A stretch of 64,000 bases of DNA, taken from contig JAYZDS010000007.1 in NCBI GenBank assembly GCA_036337715.1, forward strand, positions 1-64,000, given 5' to 3'. This document shows positions 34,974 through 43,957 of this stretch, piece after piece. Positions within the stretch are counted from its first letter, which is position 1; the number at the start of each line of letters is the position of its first letter. Source of the DNA: JAURNZ01 sp036337715 (GTDB lineage: Bacteria; Pseudomonadota; Gammaproteobacteria; Comchoanobacterales; Comchoanobacteraceae). The notes under the pieces were generated by a model. The model did not search any database. It had not been told where the DNA came from and saw only the letters and a list, made by a program, of their open reading frames with translations. The translations under genes were made by a program, and so were the position numbers.

Positions 34974-35987
34974 ATGTTTCTTGCAAAAGACATCGCTAGT
35001 CTTTTAAAACTGCCGCTTAAGGGAAATCCTGATCGGCAGTTTTCTACTTTTAAGACGTTGATCGATGCTGGCCAAGACCATATTAGTTATGCAGAACCTA
35101 AGTTTAAGCAAGCATTGGTTGCATCCAATGTAGGTTTAGTGCTAACAACGCCTGAACTGGCTGATTTCGCTATGCATGATGTGATTGTGACCAAAGACCC
35201 TCGTGGCGATTTTGCTAAGTTGTTAAGACATTATTTTCCTGAAGAAAAACCAGAATCGGGTATCCATCCTTCTGCCATTATTCATGAAGGTGCCAATATT
35301 GGTAAGAATGTTTCCATAGGTCCTTTTTGTATGGTGGGTGATCAAGTCAAGATAGCTGATGGTGTTGTCATCAAAAACCATGTTGTCATTGAAAAAGATG
35401 TTAAGATTGGTGCCAATACAATTGTTGATGATCATGTTGTCATTCATTCAAAATCTCATATAGGGCAGTTTTGTCGTTTATTGGCTGGTTGTGTCATTGG
35501 TTCTGCCGGTTTTGGCTTTGTGCGAAGTACAAAAGGTTGGGAGCTTTATCCACAGATTGCAGGCGTAGTGATCGAAGATCATGTAGATATTGGTGCTAAA
35601 ACAACCATAGATCGTGGTGCGCTAGATTCGACCCATATTTGTAAAAATGTAAAAATTGATAATCAAGTACATATTGCTCATGGTGTGAAAATTGGTGAAA
35701 ATACGATCATTGCAGGTTGTGGCGCCATTGCTGGTAGTACTGAGATCGGTGAGAATTGTATGTTTGGTGGCTGTGTTGCCATAGGAGACAATATAAAAAT
35801 TACTTCAGGTGTCATGTTAGGCGGGTTAACAGGGGTGTCTAAAAATATAGACCAACCTGGTTTATACTCCAACGTAAGTGATGTTGAGTCATATCAAAAC
35901 CTCAAGCGTAAAGAGATTCGGTTGAAAAAATTAGACCAGTGGTTAAAGACAAATAAATTAAAGGACTTAAGTAATGAAAAAATATGA
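34974..35987 (+). CDS. lpxD: UDP-3-O-(3-hydroxyacyl)glucosamine N-acyltransferase
   Basis: LpxD is the third enzyme of lipid A synthesis. The 337-residue protein has the N-terminal uridine-binding domain and then many left-handed beta-helix hexapeptide repeats (IGKNVSIGPFCMVG onward). The catalytic histidine lies in NQVHIAHGVKIGENTIIAGC, and the C-terminal helices are present. The gene overlaps fabZ by 14 bases. The order skp-lpxD-fabZ-lpxA is the conserved gammaproteobacterial one. Confidence 0.96.
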   Translation: MFLAKDIASLLKLPLKGNPDRQFSTFKTLIDAGQDHISYAEPKFKQALVASNVGLVLTTPELADFAMHDVIVTKDPRGDFAKLLRHYFPEEKPESGIHPSAIIHEGANIGKNVSIGPFCMVGDQVKIADGVVIKNHVVIEKDVKIGANTIVDDHVVIHSKSHIGQFCRLLAGCVIGSAGFGFVRSTKGWELYPQIAGVVIEDHVDIGAKTTIDRGALDSTHICKNVKIDNQVHIAHGVKIGENTIIAGCGAIAGSTEIGENCMFGGCVAIGDNIKITSGVMLGGLTGVSKNIDQPGLYSNVSDVESYQNLKRKEIRLKKLDQWLKTNKLKDLSNEKI

Positions 35988-36408
35988 CATAAATGAGATC
36001 ATGAAACTTATCCCACATCGCTATCCAATTTTGTTGGTTGATCGGATTTTAGATGTAGATCCTGGGAAGACGGTTAAAGCCTTAAAAAATGTTACGATCA
36101 ATGAGCCTTATTTCAATGGTCATTTTCCTCAAAAACCAGTTATGCCTGGGATGCTTGTCGTTGAAGGGATGGCACAGGCTGCTGCAACCATGATTTTTTT
36201 AGATGTGCCAGAAGATAAGAAAGATGCTATTTGTTATTTAGCTAGTTTAGAGAAAGCTAAATTTAGGGGGATGGTGGTTCCAGGGGATCAAATTCGTTAT
36301 GAGATAGAGTGTATTCAGGCTAGATCAATGACAAGAAAGTTCTCTGGTAAAGCTTTTGTAGATGATAAATTAGTATGTGAGGCCGTATTTGTATGCATAG
36401 CTCAGTGA
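35974..36408 (+). CDS. fabZ: 3-Hydroxyacyl-ACP dehydratase
   Basis: FabZ removes water from 3-hydroxyacyl-ACP in fatty acid synthesis and competes with the Lpx enzymes for that substrate. The 144-residue hot-dog protein has HRYPILLVDRILDV, then NEPYFNGHFPQKPVMPGMLVVEGMAQA with the catalytic histidine and glutamate. It overlaps lpxD and, by 16 bases, lpxA, so the three are translationally coupled. Confidence 0.96.
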   Translation: MKKYDINEIMKLIPHRYPILLVDRILDVDPGKTVKALKNVTINEPYFNGHFPQKPVMPGMLVVEGMAQAAATMIFLDVPEDKKDAICYLASLEKAKFRGMVVPGDQIRYEIECIQARSMTRKFSGKAFVDDKLVCEAVFVCIAQ

Positions 36409-37169
36409 TTCATGAATCCGCACAAATTGATTCTAGTGCCATTATTCACCCTGGATGCCATATTGGTGAAAATGTTGTTATTGGTCCTGAATGTGAAATA
36501 GGCCCCAATGCTGTTGTTGTTCGTGATACTGTTATGGGTGCTAGAAATCGTATCCATTCTTTTGCGACTGTGGGTGGCGATTCTCAGCACAAAGCTTATG
36601 CTGGAGAACCAGCTAAGTTAATTATTGGTGATGATAATGTCATTCGGGAGTCTGCGACAATTAATAGAGGTGATCCAGTAGGTGGTCATGTGACGCGAAT
36701 AGGGAGTCGTAATTTGTTTATGACTTGCTCGCATGTTGGACATGATGCCGTTGTGGGTAATGATGTTGTTTTAGTGAATCATGCTGCGCTTGCTGGTCAC
36801 GTACAAATTGATGATCATGTTGTGGTCGGTGCCTATTCGGCAATTTCGCAGTTTTGTCATATTGGGGAACATGCTTTTTTGACATATGGTGCATTAGTTA
36901 CAAAAGATGTTTTGCCATATACAAATGTTGCTTATGTGCCGTCGTCTGTGAAAGGTATTAATATAGTCGGTGTAAAAAGACGTGGTTTTACTAGTGACGA
37001 TATTGCCGCCATTAAAAAAGCTTATTATGAAATATATGGTAATAAAGATGTTGCTGTTTTAGCAGCGCTTAAGGCATCCTCTAAAGCGGCCTGCAAGATG
37101 ATTGAGTTTTATGAGCAAAGTGAACGTGGGGTAGTTATTCCACGAAAGACTCATTCTGTCGAAGTGTAA
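36393..37169 (+). CDS. lpxA: UDP-N-acetylglucosamine O-acyltransferase
   Basis: LpxA catalyses the first step of lipid A synthesis. The 258-residue trimeric beta-helix protein has hexapeptide repeats (IHPGCHIGENVVIGPECEIG), the catalytic histidine region CSHVGHDAVVG, and a C-terminal helical bundle with the conserved NIVGVKRRGF. lpxB, which normally follows, is absent here. Instead the 3' end overlaps the convergent map gene by 35 bases. Confidence 0.96.
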   Translation: MHSSVIHESAQIDSSAIIHPGCHIGENVVIGPECEIGPNAVVVRDTVMGARNRIHSFATVGGDSQHKAYAGEPAKLIIGDDNVIRESATINRGDPVGGHVTRIGSRNLFMTCSHVGHDAVVGNDVVLVNHAALAGHVQIDDHVVVGAYSAISQFCHIGEHAFLTYGALVTKDVLPYTNVAYVPSSVKGINIVGVKRRGFTSDDIAAIKKAYYEIYGNKDVAVLAALKASSKAACKMIEFYEQSERGVVIPRKTHSVEV

Positions 37170-37929
37170 GGATGTCACACCCATCTTCAGTGACTAAAAG
37201 GGTATGCTCCCATTGAGCTGAAGGTTTGCGGTCTTTTGTGATTACTGTCCATTGATCAGGCATGGTTTTGACCTTGAACGTCCCTGCATTGATCATTGGC
37301 TCAATTGTAAAGGTTAAACCAGGCAATAAAGGTGTTGAATCTACACCAGGATGGTCATAATGTAGCACTTGGAAGCCATCCTCATGAAATTCTGATCCTA
37401 TCCCATGTCCGCAATAATCTTTAACGCTGCTGTAGTGATTTGCCTTCGCATAATCAGCAATGACTTTACCAATGGTTTTTAAATCAGTGCCTGGTTTCAC
37501 TAAATTAATACCTTTATATAAACAGGCTTGGGCAACATGACATAATCGTTTATTCAATGGGTTGATTTTATCACCAACAAAAAACATTCTACTGGTATCT
37601 CCGTGGTATCCATCGTAAATAATAGTTATGTCAATGTTTAATATGTCACCGTTTTTTAGGTATTTGTCATTTGGGATCCCGTGACAGACGACATGATTGA
37701 TAGATGTGCAAATAGACTTTGGAAAACCACGATAATTTAAAGGTGCTGGAATTGCGTTAAGATCATTAACAATATAATTGTGACAACGGTCATTTAGTTC
37801 ATTTGTAGTCACACCAGGTTGAACAAATGGCTCAATCATTTCTAAAACTTGTGCTGCTTTTCTACCTGCAACACGCATTTTTTTTATTTCATCGGGACTT
37901 TTTACAAACTGACTTAAATCGATACTCAT
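37135..37929 (-). CDS. map: Methionine aminopeptidase, type I
   Basis: The 264-residue enzyme removes the initiator methionine. Conserved metal ligands and pocket residues are visible: ICTSINHVVCHGIPN, LNIDITIIYDGYHGDTSRMF (two aspartates), GHGIGSEFHEDGFQVLHY and TFTIEPMINAG, plus the second glutamate in QWEHTLLVTEDG. In many relatives map precedes rpsB. Here it is placed convergently to lpxA with a 35-base overlap, which suggests local rearrangement. Confidence 0.95.
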   Translation of the reverse strand: MSIDLSQFVKSPDEIKKMRVAGRKAAQVLEMIEPFVQPGVTTNELNDRCHNYIVNDLNAIPAPLNYRGFPKSICTSINHVVCHGIPNDKYLKNGDILNIDITIIYDGYHGDTSRMFFVGDKINPLNKRLCHVAQACLYKGINLVKPGTDLKTIGKVIADYAKANHYSSVKDYCGHGIGSEFHEDGFQVLHYDHPGVDSTPLLPGLTFTIEPMINAGTFKVKTMPDQWTVITKDRKPSAQWEHTLLVTEDGCDILTLRQNESFVE

Positions 37930-37993
37930 TTAAATATTGTAGCTTTTTAGGGTTGTCTGTCAATCAATCACTATATAATTTGGGATACATACT

Positions 37994-38515
37994 CTATTTT
38001 AAATGTTTAAGCGCATATTTACTGCCTGATCCTAACCAAAGTTTGTATGCATACTCTTTTGGTATAGGTTCATTCTCCCAAATGCTTTCTCGAAAACTGA
38101 GGAGGCTATCAACCATGTCAACGTAATGATTAGCAATGAAAGTACCACTCATATCTTTATTGTCATACAGTGGGTGATATTCGACATGATGATATAAGAT
38201 CTGACCAATATTAACAAAATGTTTAGGGTCAAGGTTATAGCGAGCCATTCTATTAGGAAATAGACCTATGTAAAATAAACAACTGTCAGCAGTATCTGCG
38301 ATTTCTTGAGCTGACATGTTAAAATATTTTGCCAATAAAGCAATTTTAGTAAAGCTATGATCATTAAACAACGGTTGATTGATGTAACGAGATAATAAAT
38401 CTTCAAGAAAAAAATTTATTTTTTCAGGGACAAGTATGTCGTATTTTTCTTGTGCCAAGACAAGTTGATTGCGCCATATATCCTTATTGTTATCGATTAT
38501 AATTTTTTTGCTCAT
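37994..38515 (-). CDS. Conserved hypothetical protein, divergent from icmW
   Basis: The 173-residue, mostly helical soluble protein is not one I can name. Segments such as ADSCLFYIGLFPNRMARYNL and HFVNIGQILYHHVEYH recall a conserved gammaproteobacterial family of unknown function. It has no membrane helix, so it is not IcmV, the gene that occupies the corresponding divergent position in Legionella. It ends about 65 bases before map and starts 75 bases from icmW, so the two share a divergent promoter region. Confidence 0.65.
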   Translation of the reverse strand: MSKKIIIDNNKDIWRNQLVLAQEKYDILVPEKINFFLEDLLSRYINQPLFNDHSFTKIALLAKYFNMSAQEIADTADSCLFYIGLFPNRMARYNLDPKHFVNIGQILYHHVEYHPLYDNKDMSGTFIANHYVDMVDSLLSFRESIWENEPIPKEYAYKLWLGSGSKYALKHLK

Positions 38516-38590
38516 AGTTTAATTATAGCATTATTAGAAAAATGAATTTTCAAAGGTGTATTTTTCAAATAATCATGGTATCTTGAAGGT

Positions 38591-39034
38591 ATGGCTGACT
38601 TAACAAGGAAAGGATCGCACGAATTTTGGTCAAAATTTATGGACCCAAAAGTTTATCGTGCCATTGTTTTTATGGAAGCGGTTGAGCACTGGACATTAGA
38701 TACCGACCCCGAAGTAGATGAGTACATCGATAGGTTGGGTAAAAAAATGGCCATCTTAGAAAATGTAGAAATTGATGATTATGAAAATATTGTTAAACTC
38801 ATCGCCTATATAAAAACCAGTCGCAATCTACGATTCCTTCAGGCATTAGATCATGTTATGCCTGGAACAGCATCAAAAGTTATTGGTTACGCTGAAGATA
38901 ACCAGCTTAAAGATGATTTTTCAAGAGTGTTCATTAATAGAAATATTTTATTTGAGCGTTTTAGAATTTTGAGTCGAGTTTTTCAAGAAGACCGAATTGA
39001 AAACGTCAAAAAAGCCTTAGAGTCAGGTGGGTGA
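38591..39034 (+). CDS. icmW: IcmW, adaptor of the Dot/Icm type IVB secretion system
   Basis: The 147-residue acidic protein aligns by eye with Legionella IcmW along its length: EFWSKFMDPKVYRAIVFMEAVEHWTLD corresponds to KYWFEYLDPMIYRVITFMESVENWTLD. SRNLRFLQALDHVMPGTAS corresponds to GRGLRLLQAIDTVHPGSAS, and RNILFERFRILSRVF is nearly the same. IcmW partners with IcmS to bring effectors to the DotL coupling complex. Only a GAAGG lies directly against the ATG, too close for ideal spacing. icmX follows 4 bases later. Confidence 0.93.
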   Translation: MADLTRKGSHEFWSKFMDPKVYRAIVFMEAVEHWTLDTDPEVDEYIDRLGKKMAILENVEIDDYENIVKLIAYIKTSRNLRFLQALDHVMPGTASKVIGYAEDNQLKDDFSRVFINRNILFERFRILSRVFQEDRIENVKKALESGG

Positions 39035-39038
39035 ATCA

Positions 39039-41033
39039 ATGAAGCAAGTTATTTTTAGAGTATATTTGATCGTTTTTACTTTATTGATTTCGGTTCATGC
39101 TCAAACTTCTAACCAACCCGGCACAGGAACTAACAATGGTCAAGAAACGACCTATTATCCAACCAGTATTCAAGATGTTGCTGATACAGTTTATGATGGC
39201 TACCTTGACTTTATGGGTAAGTTATCTCAAACATTCGCAAATTATTTTGACCAAAAGTCCAAGTCATTTCAAGGGTTTAATAATTGGATAAGCAGCAATA
39301 ACTTTTGGGCATTAGTGGATATCAATAAAGATCAAGACCCTAATACAGGTAAAAAACTTGCGATGAGCCAATCTTATAATTTGCAAGTACAGGCTGCCCA
39401 AAATGCCAACTTCAACGCAAGTGTTGCCCCCGAACGATTTGTTAGTATGAATGACCTTGTTCAATTGCTGATGGTTGGTGTTGTTTTTCCAGTTACAGAT
39501 GGGACTTCAGCCGACAATAATATTATCAAATACAAAGCATTGACCGATGTGAATGTCAATAAGTGTAAGTCGGATTGGGAGAAGCGTTTTTCTCCAGATG
39601 ATTACGACATACTATGTAATGATAATAACCCAAATGTTGGGAAGATCATGGATGTTATTTCTGATAATATAGTGGATATTGATTTCTACAGAAGGTTAAT
39701 TTTTTATTATAATCAGGTGAAAAACTGTTCAGATAGTATCGATTCTCTTAAGAATACAACATCCAGCAGTTCATCTTCCTCATCGTCATCCATAGGTGGA
39801 CAGACGATGCCAGATACCAGTGATTTATCTGTGTCATCCGGTATTCCTTATGTACAATGCTACTTTGCATCTGATAATGAATTAGCAAGCACAATTAAAA
39901 GTGAGCTGCAAAGCGCGTGTAGCCAACTATCAGCATCATCACTTTACCAAGATTGTAAAGATTTATATGATTCATTTTCTGATTATGCCGATGATGCAAA
40001 AACTGCATTAAAGGGTATCACATATTCTGCAACGACAGACAACGGTGTGAGTTCATCATATGGGCCAGTCGTATCAAATATGTTATCGAAGCTAGAATCT
40101 ACCTTAAAAGATACTCAAGAGATTGTTTATAGTGAGATATTTAATTCAGATCTTATGGTTAACGAAATACCGCTGATGGAATCCATTTACCCATCAATGG
40201 ATAATATTATGCTGCCGACACAATATGGTAATCAATCATGTGACCCCACTAAAGCAGATCAAGACACTAGTTTTGAGTATTTTAAAGCAACCGACAGTTC
40301 ATCTATTGACTATGCTTATTTCTATATCACGAATCTTGATCAAACGATTCCAACAGGACTTTCTTTATCTGAATCGATTGATATGAATAACTTAGATGAC
40401 ACAACATCTAATACAATCCCTGTATACATCCATGGCGGGAGATTTATCTATTGTAATAACAATAGTAGTTCTAGCAGTGTTTATAACAATTTGTGCCAAG
40501 ACGAAGATGCCAATGTCTATACTACTGATTTGGCAAGTACTCGTTCAGGTTTATATTCATCGATTGCAAGTATAAGAGAGAACCTAGCAACCAGTGCTAG
40601 TGTCTATGTTGCTCAAAGATCAGCAGCCTTTTCAAATCTTTGGGATATGTATAATAAAAGAGCATTGGTAGGTAATGCATCGAGGTGTACACCTGCTCAA
40701 TTGGCAACCTATCATGCTACTTGGCGTTATGTCAGAAAATCTGCAAACGAACCAAGCTGGCAAGAAACCATTCGTAATAGTAATGATCTGACACAAATGG
40801 ACTTGATGAGGGAGGCTGTTTTATTGCTTCAAGACATAAACTATCAGCTTCATGAGTTAAATGAGACCTCTGAGCGTTCAATGTCCATTGAAACCATTGT
40901 GGCTTTAAATCAGTTATCAACTTCTGCATTTTCTCAGTATTCATCTTTGCTGACTAGTTCAATAGCAGAGTTTAATACTGGTTATCAAAGTACTTCAAGT
41001 AGTAGTCCAAGTACCTCAGATTTAGGTTCTTAA
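39039..41033 (+). CDS. icmX: IcmX-like Dot/Icm protein, enlarged
   Basis: I chose the ATG at 39039, 4 bases after icmW, with AGGTGG upstream. A signal peptide (MKQVIFRVYLIVFTLLISVHAQ) sends the 664-residue protein to the periplasm. The C-terminal part (AVLLLQDINYQLHELNETSERSMSIETIVALNQL) matches the end of IcmX, and the gene position next to icmW is the Legionella one. Legionella IcmX is about 466 residues, so this version has roughly 200 extra. They include a run of about 10 serines near residue 245 and a Ser/Thr-rich C-terminus. IcmX is needed for effector delivery and is partly secreted. Confidence 0.82.
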   Translation: MKQVIFRVYLIVFTLLISVHAQTSNQPGTGTNNGQETTYYPTSIQDVADTVYDGYLDFMGKLSQTFANYFDQKSKSFQGFNNWISSNNFWALVDINKDQDPNTGKKLAMSQSYNLQVQAAQNANFNASVAPERFVSMNDLVQLLMVGVVFPVTDGTSADNNIIKYKALTDVNVNKCKSDWEKRFSPDDYDILCNDNNPNVGKIMDVISDNIVDIDFYRRLIFYYNQVKNCSDSIDSLKNTTSSSSSSSSSSIGGQTMPDTSDLSVSSGIPYVQCYFASDNELASTIKSELQSACSQLSASSLYQDCKDLYDSFSDYADDAKTALKGITYSATTDNGVSSSYGPVVSNMLSKLESTLKDTQEIVYSEIFNSDLMVNEIPLMESIYPSMDNIMLPTQYGNQSCDPTKADQDTSFEYFKATDSSSIDYAYFYITNLDQTIPTGLSLSESIDMNNLDDTTSNTIPVYIHGGRFIYCNNNSSSSSVYNNLCQDEDANVYTTDLASTRSGLYSSIASIRENLATSASVYVAQRSAAFSNLWDMYNKRALVGNASRCTPAQLATYHATWRYVRKSANEPSWQETIRNSNDLTQMDLMREAVLLLQDINYQLHELNETSERSMSIETIVALNQLSTSAFSQYSSLLTSSIAEFNTGYQSTSSSSPSTSDLGS

Positions 41034-41075
41034 AATTACTTAGATGACTGCGATATTATAAAGATAAAACTAGTA

Positions 41076-42083
41076 TTATAAGTTTCTTATGTTGTTATGC
41101 AGGTACAGTTTTGCTTTTTCAGTAATGACCCTTCCGCGAGCAGTTCTTTGAATAAATCCTTGTTGAATTAGATATGGTTCAATAACATCTTCTATGGTCT
41201 GTTTTTCCTCGCCTAAGTTTGCTGACAAAGTTTCTAAACCAACGGGACCACCAGAAAAATGTATGGATATATTATTTAATAAGTGCCAATCCATATGATC
41301 CAGGCCATAATCATCTATATCAAGTGCTTTTAAGGCTATTTTTGCAGTATTTATATCAATACAGGTGCGTTCAGCTAATTGAGCATAGTCTCTCGTGCGT
41401 CTTAATAAACGATTAGCAATTCTTGGCGTGCCTCGTGAACGTTTTGCAATTTCTAAAGCGGCATCATCATTGATTTCAATATTTAATTTAGTACAATTTT
41501 TATGAATCATATGTGCCAAATCATCTTGATTATAAAACTCTAATCGCAATAAAATACCAAAACGATCTCTTAGTGGCGATGTTAGTGAGCCAGATCGAGT
41601 TGTTGCAGCCACTAAAGTAAAAGGTGGTAATGTGAGAGAGACGGAGCGAGCTGTGCTGCCTTCACCAATCATAATATCAATATTAAAATCTTCCATCGCA
41701 GGATATAAGATTTCTTCTAAATGTGGACTTAGTCGATGTATTTCATCAATGAATAAGACATCATGAGGTTGCAAATTGGTAAGTAAGGCAGCAAGGTCTC
41801 CAGCTTTATCGATAGCAGGTCCAGATGTTTTTTTTATTTGGCTACCCATTGTATTTGCGATGATGTGAGCAAGTGTGGTCTTGCCTAGTCCAGGTGGTCC
41901 AAATAGTAAAGTATGATCCAGTGATTCACCGCGTGTTTTGGCAGCTGAAATAGCAGCGCTGAGCTGATTTTTAATTTTGTTTTGACCAACATATGCCTCA
42001 AGGCTAGTGGGTCGCATGGCGTATTCACTTGTCTGCTCAGGCGTTAATGGCTGAGCTGTAATCAATCTTTCTTCTTCAATCAT
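41076..42083 (-). CDS. ruvB: Holliday-junction branch-migration ATPase RuvB
   Basis: This 335-residue AAA+ motor has Walker A LLFGPPGLGKTTLAH, Walker B VLFIDEIHRLSPH, sensor I AATTRSG and the arginine finger region SPLRDRFGI. A C-terminal winged helix ends in GFIQRTARGRVITEKA. It drives branch migration on RuvA. It overlaps ruvA by 4 bases and is the last gene of the leftward operon. Confidence 0.97.
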   Translation of the reverse strand: MIEEERLITAQPLTPEQTSEYAMRPTSLEAYVGQNKIKNQLSAAISAAKTRGESLDHTLLFGPPGLGKTTLAHIIANTMGSQIKKTSGPAIDKAGDLAALLTNLQPHDVLFIDEIHRLSPHLEEILYPAMEDFNIDIMIGEGSTARSVSLTLPPFTLVAATTRSGSLTSPLRDRFGILLRLEFYNQDDLAHMIHKNCTKLNIEINDDAALEIAKRSRGTPRIANRLLRRTRDYAQLAERTCIDINTAKIALKALDIDDYGLDHMDWHLLNNISIHFSGGPVGLETLSANLGEEKQTIEDVIEPYLIQQGFIQRTARGRVITEKAKLYLHNNIRNL

Positions 42084-42676
42084 TGTGGTTGTAACTCGCT
42101 TAATACAAATCTTACAATATCACTGGTTTCTTTAAAACCTTGTTCCAAGGCTTTTTCAATTTCAGGGTTTATTTGCTGTTGGCGATAGCCTAGAGCAATT
42201 AAAGCTGCTGTCGCATCTTTTTGGTGACGGAATGCTGGATTTTGTTTAGGGATCTCCGTAGAAGGGAGTACCCAGTTAGTAAATCGATTTTGGCATTCTA
42301 CAACTATTTTCTCAGCAACCTTTTTTCCTACGCCTTTACAATTTAGTAAGATTTGAGGGGTTTTATTCTGAATGGCTAATACTAGGTCATTCATGCTCAG
42401 GCTAGATAATAAGTTGATTGCCATTTTCGGGCCAACACCACTCACTTTAATCAATGTTTTAAAAGTTTCTCTTTCTTCATGAGATATAAACCCATATAAC
42501 AATTGTGCGTCTTCACGAACGATCATCTGAATATAAATAGTAGCCTGATCATTGATTTGATAAGTTTGAATAAGTTGTTGAGTGCATTCAATTTCATAAC
42601 CGACCCCACCAGCAGTCATCAGTGTTAACCAAGGACTATCGATATATACTACTGTGCCTTGCATGCAATAAATCAT
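42080..42676 (-). CDS. ruvA: Holliday-junction DNA-binding protein RuvA
   Basis: The 198-residue protein has the OB-fold start (MIYCMQGTVVYIDSPWLTLMTAGGVGYEI) and tandem helix-hairpin-helix motifs (LIKVSGVGPKMAINLLSSL and LNCKGVGKKVAEKIVVE). The flexible linker and C-terminal RuvB-binding domain (ATAALIALGYRQQQINPEIEKAL) complete it. It recognises the four-way junction and loads RuvB. Confidence 0.97.
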   Translation of the reverse strand: MIYCMQGTVVYIDSPWLTLMTAGGVGYEIECTQQLIQTYQINDQATIYIQMIVREDAQLLYGFISHEERETFKTLIKVSGVGPKMAINLLSSLSMNDLVLAIQNKTPQILLNCKGVGKKVAEKIVVECQNRFTNWVLPSTEIPKQNPAFRHQKDATAALIALGYRQQQINPEIEKALEQGFKETSDIVRFVLSELQPQ

Positions 42677-42737
42677 ATTTTTATACCTCTATAAGACCTA
42701 CTATATCATCTCATATGGCACTAAAGAATACTACTTT

Positions 42738-43208
42738 TTAGGTTTGTAACATCATCTTAGCATGTAGTTGGTGACATATAGCAAGTCCAAGTGCGTCTGC
42801 TGCATCTACTGTTGGTCGACCTGAAAGCTCTAAAATAGTTTGAACCATGTTTTGAATATCTACTTTAGCTGCATTACCGTATCCGGTTACAGCTTGTTTC
42901 ATAGCCCGGGGTGTGTATTCAAACACGGGACACTGTGCTTTTTTTGCTGCCAACATAGCAATGCCTCTTGCATAGCCAAGTTTGAGTGCGCTTTGAGCAT
43001 TTTTGTAGAAAAAAACTTGTTCAATCACAACACAGTTGGGTTGATATTTTCTAATAATAGTATTTAAGTCATCAAATATAATACTTAAACGTTCCGGCAT
43101 ATCAAATGCATCCAGTCTTATGGTACCAGAAGCAATGTATTTTTTGGGTGTGTCAATGATGCCATAACCAGTGATACGTGAGCCTGGATCTATACCTAAA
43201 ATCCTCAT
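42738..43208 (-). CDS. ruvC: Crossover-junction endodeoxyribonuclease RuvC
   Basis: The 156-residue resolvase starts MRILGIDPGSRITGYGII with the first catalytic aspartate. It carries CVVIEQVFFYKNAQSALKLGYARG (catalytic glutamate) and ends with VDAADALGLAICH, holding the last acidic residues. It is somewhat shorter than the about 173 residues of E. coli but keeps all catalytic positions. It cuts junctions migrated by RuvAB. Confidence 0.96.
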   Translation of the reverse strand: MRILGIDPGSRITGYGIIDTPKKYIASGTIRLDAFDMPERLSIIFDDLNTIIRKYQPNCVVIEQVFFYKNAQSALKLGYARGIAMLAAKKAQCPVFEYTPRAMKQAVTGYGNAAKVDIQNMVQTILELSGRPTVDAADALGLAICHQLHAKMMLQT

Positions 43209-43213
43209 AAATT

Positions 43214-43954
43214 TTAACCAGTTTTTTTAGTAGATAAATTACTGAATACATTTTGAACATCATCTAAATCCTCTAGTTTTTCAAGTAAAACGTTGATAAC
43301 TTCAAATTGGTCATTAGTTATGGTGACATCAATATCAGCCTGTTTAGTCGTTTCCGCATGAGAAACCTCACAGTGTTCTTTGATTTTAGCGTAAACCTCA
43401 CTTAGTTTGTCTCGATCCGTTGAAATATAATAGTGATCACTTTCATCTGAAAAATCGTTGGCGCCAGCATCAATTGCTAATTCAAATAGTTTGTCTGAGT
43501 TGATTTCTTTTGGGCAATGTTCTTTTTGAATAATGATAACTCCAACTGAAGAAAACAAATATGAAACAGAGCCTTCTGTCCCTAAATTTCCGCCATATTT
43601 ATTAAAAATATGACGAACCTCACCTACAGTACGGTTACGGTTATCTGTTAAACACTCAACAAGAATAGCAATGCCATGTGGGGCATAGCCCTCGTATGTC
43701 ACTTCAAAATATTGGCTATCATCTTGGTTTCCAGCACCACGGGCAATGGCTTTTTCAACGGTATCTCTTGTCATATTGCCCTGATATGCTTTATCAATCG
43801 CAAGCCTTAATCTGGGGTTGCTTTCCTTATCTGGTCCGCCTTCTTTAGTTGCAACAACTATTTCACGAATGAGTTTAGTAAATAGTTTCCCGCGTTTTGC
43901 ATCTTGTGCTTTTTTACGGTGTTGTATGTTCGACCACTTACTATGACCAGCCAT
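43214..43954 (-). CDS. yebC: YebC/PmpR-family translation or transcription factor
   Basis: The 246-residue protein opens with the family hallmark MAGHSKWSNIQHRKKAQDAK and includes RLAIDKAYQGNMTRDTVEKAI and GGNLGTEGSVSYLF. YebC proteins were described as transcription regulators and more recently as factors helping ribosomes at difficult motifs such as polyproline. It lies between aspS (4 bases upstream) and ruvC (6 bases downstream), the usual gammaproteobacterial position. Confidence 0.96.
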   Translation of the reverse strand: MAGHSKWSNIQHRKKAQDAKRGKLFTKLIREIVVATKEGGPDKESNPRLRLAIDKAYQGNMTRDTVEKAIARGAGNQDDSQYFEVTYEGYAPHGIAILVECLTDNRNRTVGEVRHIFNKYGGNLGTEGSVSYLFSSVGVIIIQKEHCPKEINSDKLFELAIDAGANDFSDESDHYYISTDRDKLSEVYAKIKEHCEVSHAETTKQADIDVTITNDQFEVINVLLEKLEDLDDVQNVFSNLSTKKTG

Positions 43955-43957
43955 TTT

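Noticed and set aside
37994..38515. The gene divergent from icmW as icmV
   Set aside because: IcmV is an inner-membrane protein; this product has no membrane helix and no resemblance by eye.
39762..39795. Serine-codon run in icmX as a phase-variation tract
   Set aside because: The ten serines use mixed codons (TCC, AGC, AGT, TCA, TCT, TCG), so it is not a simple repeat prone to slippage.
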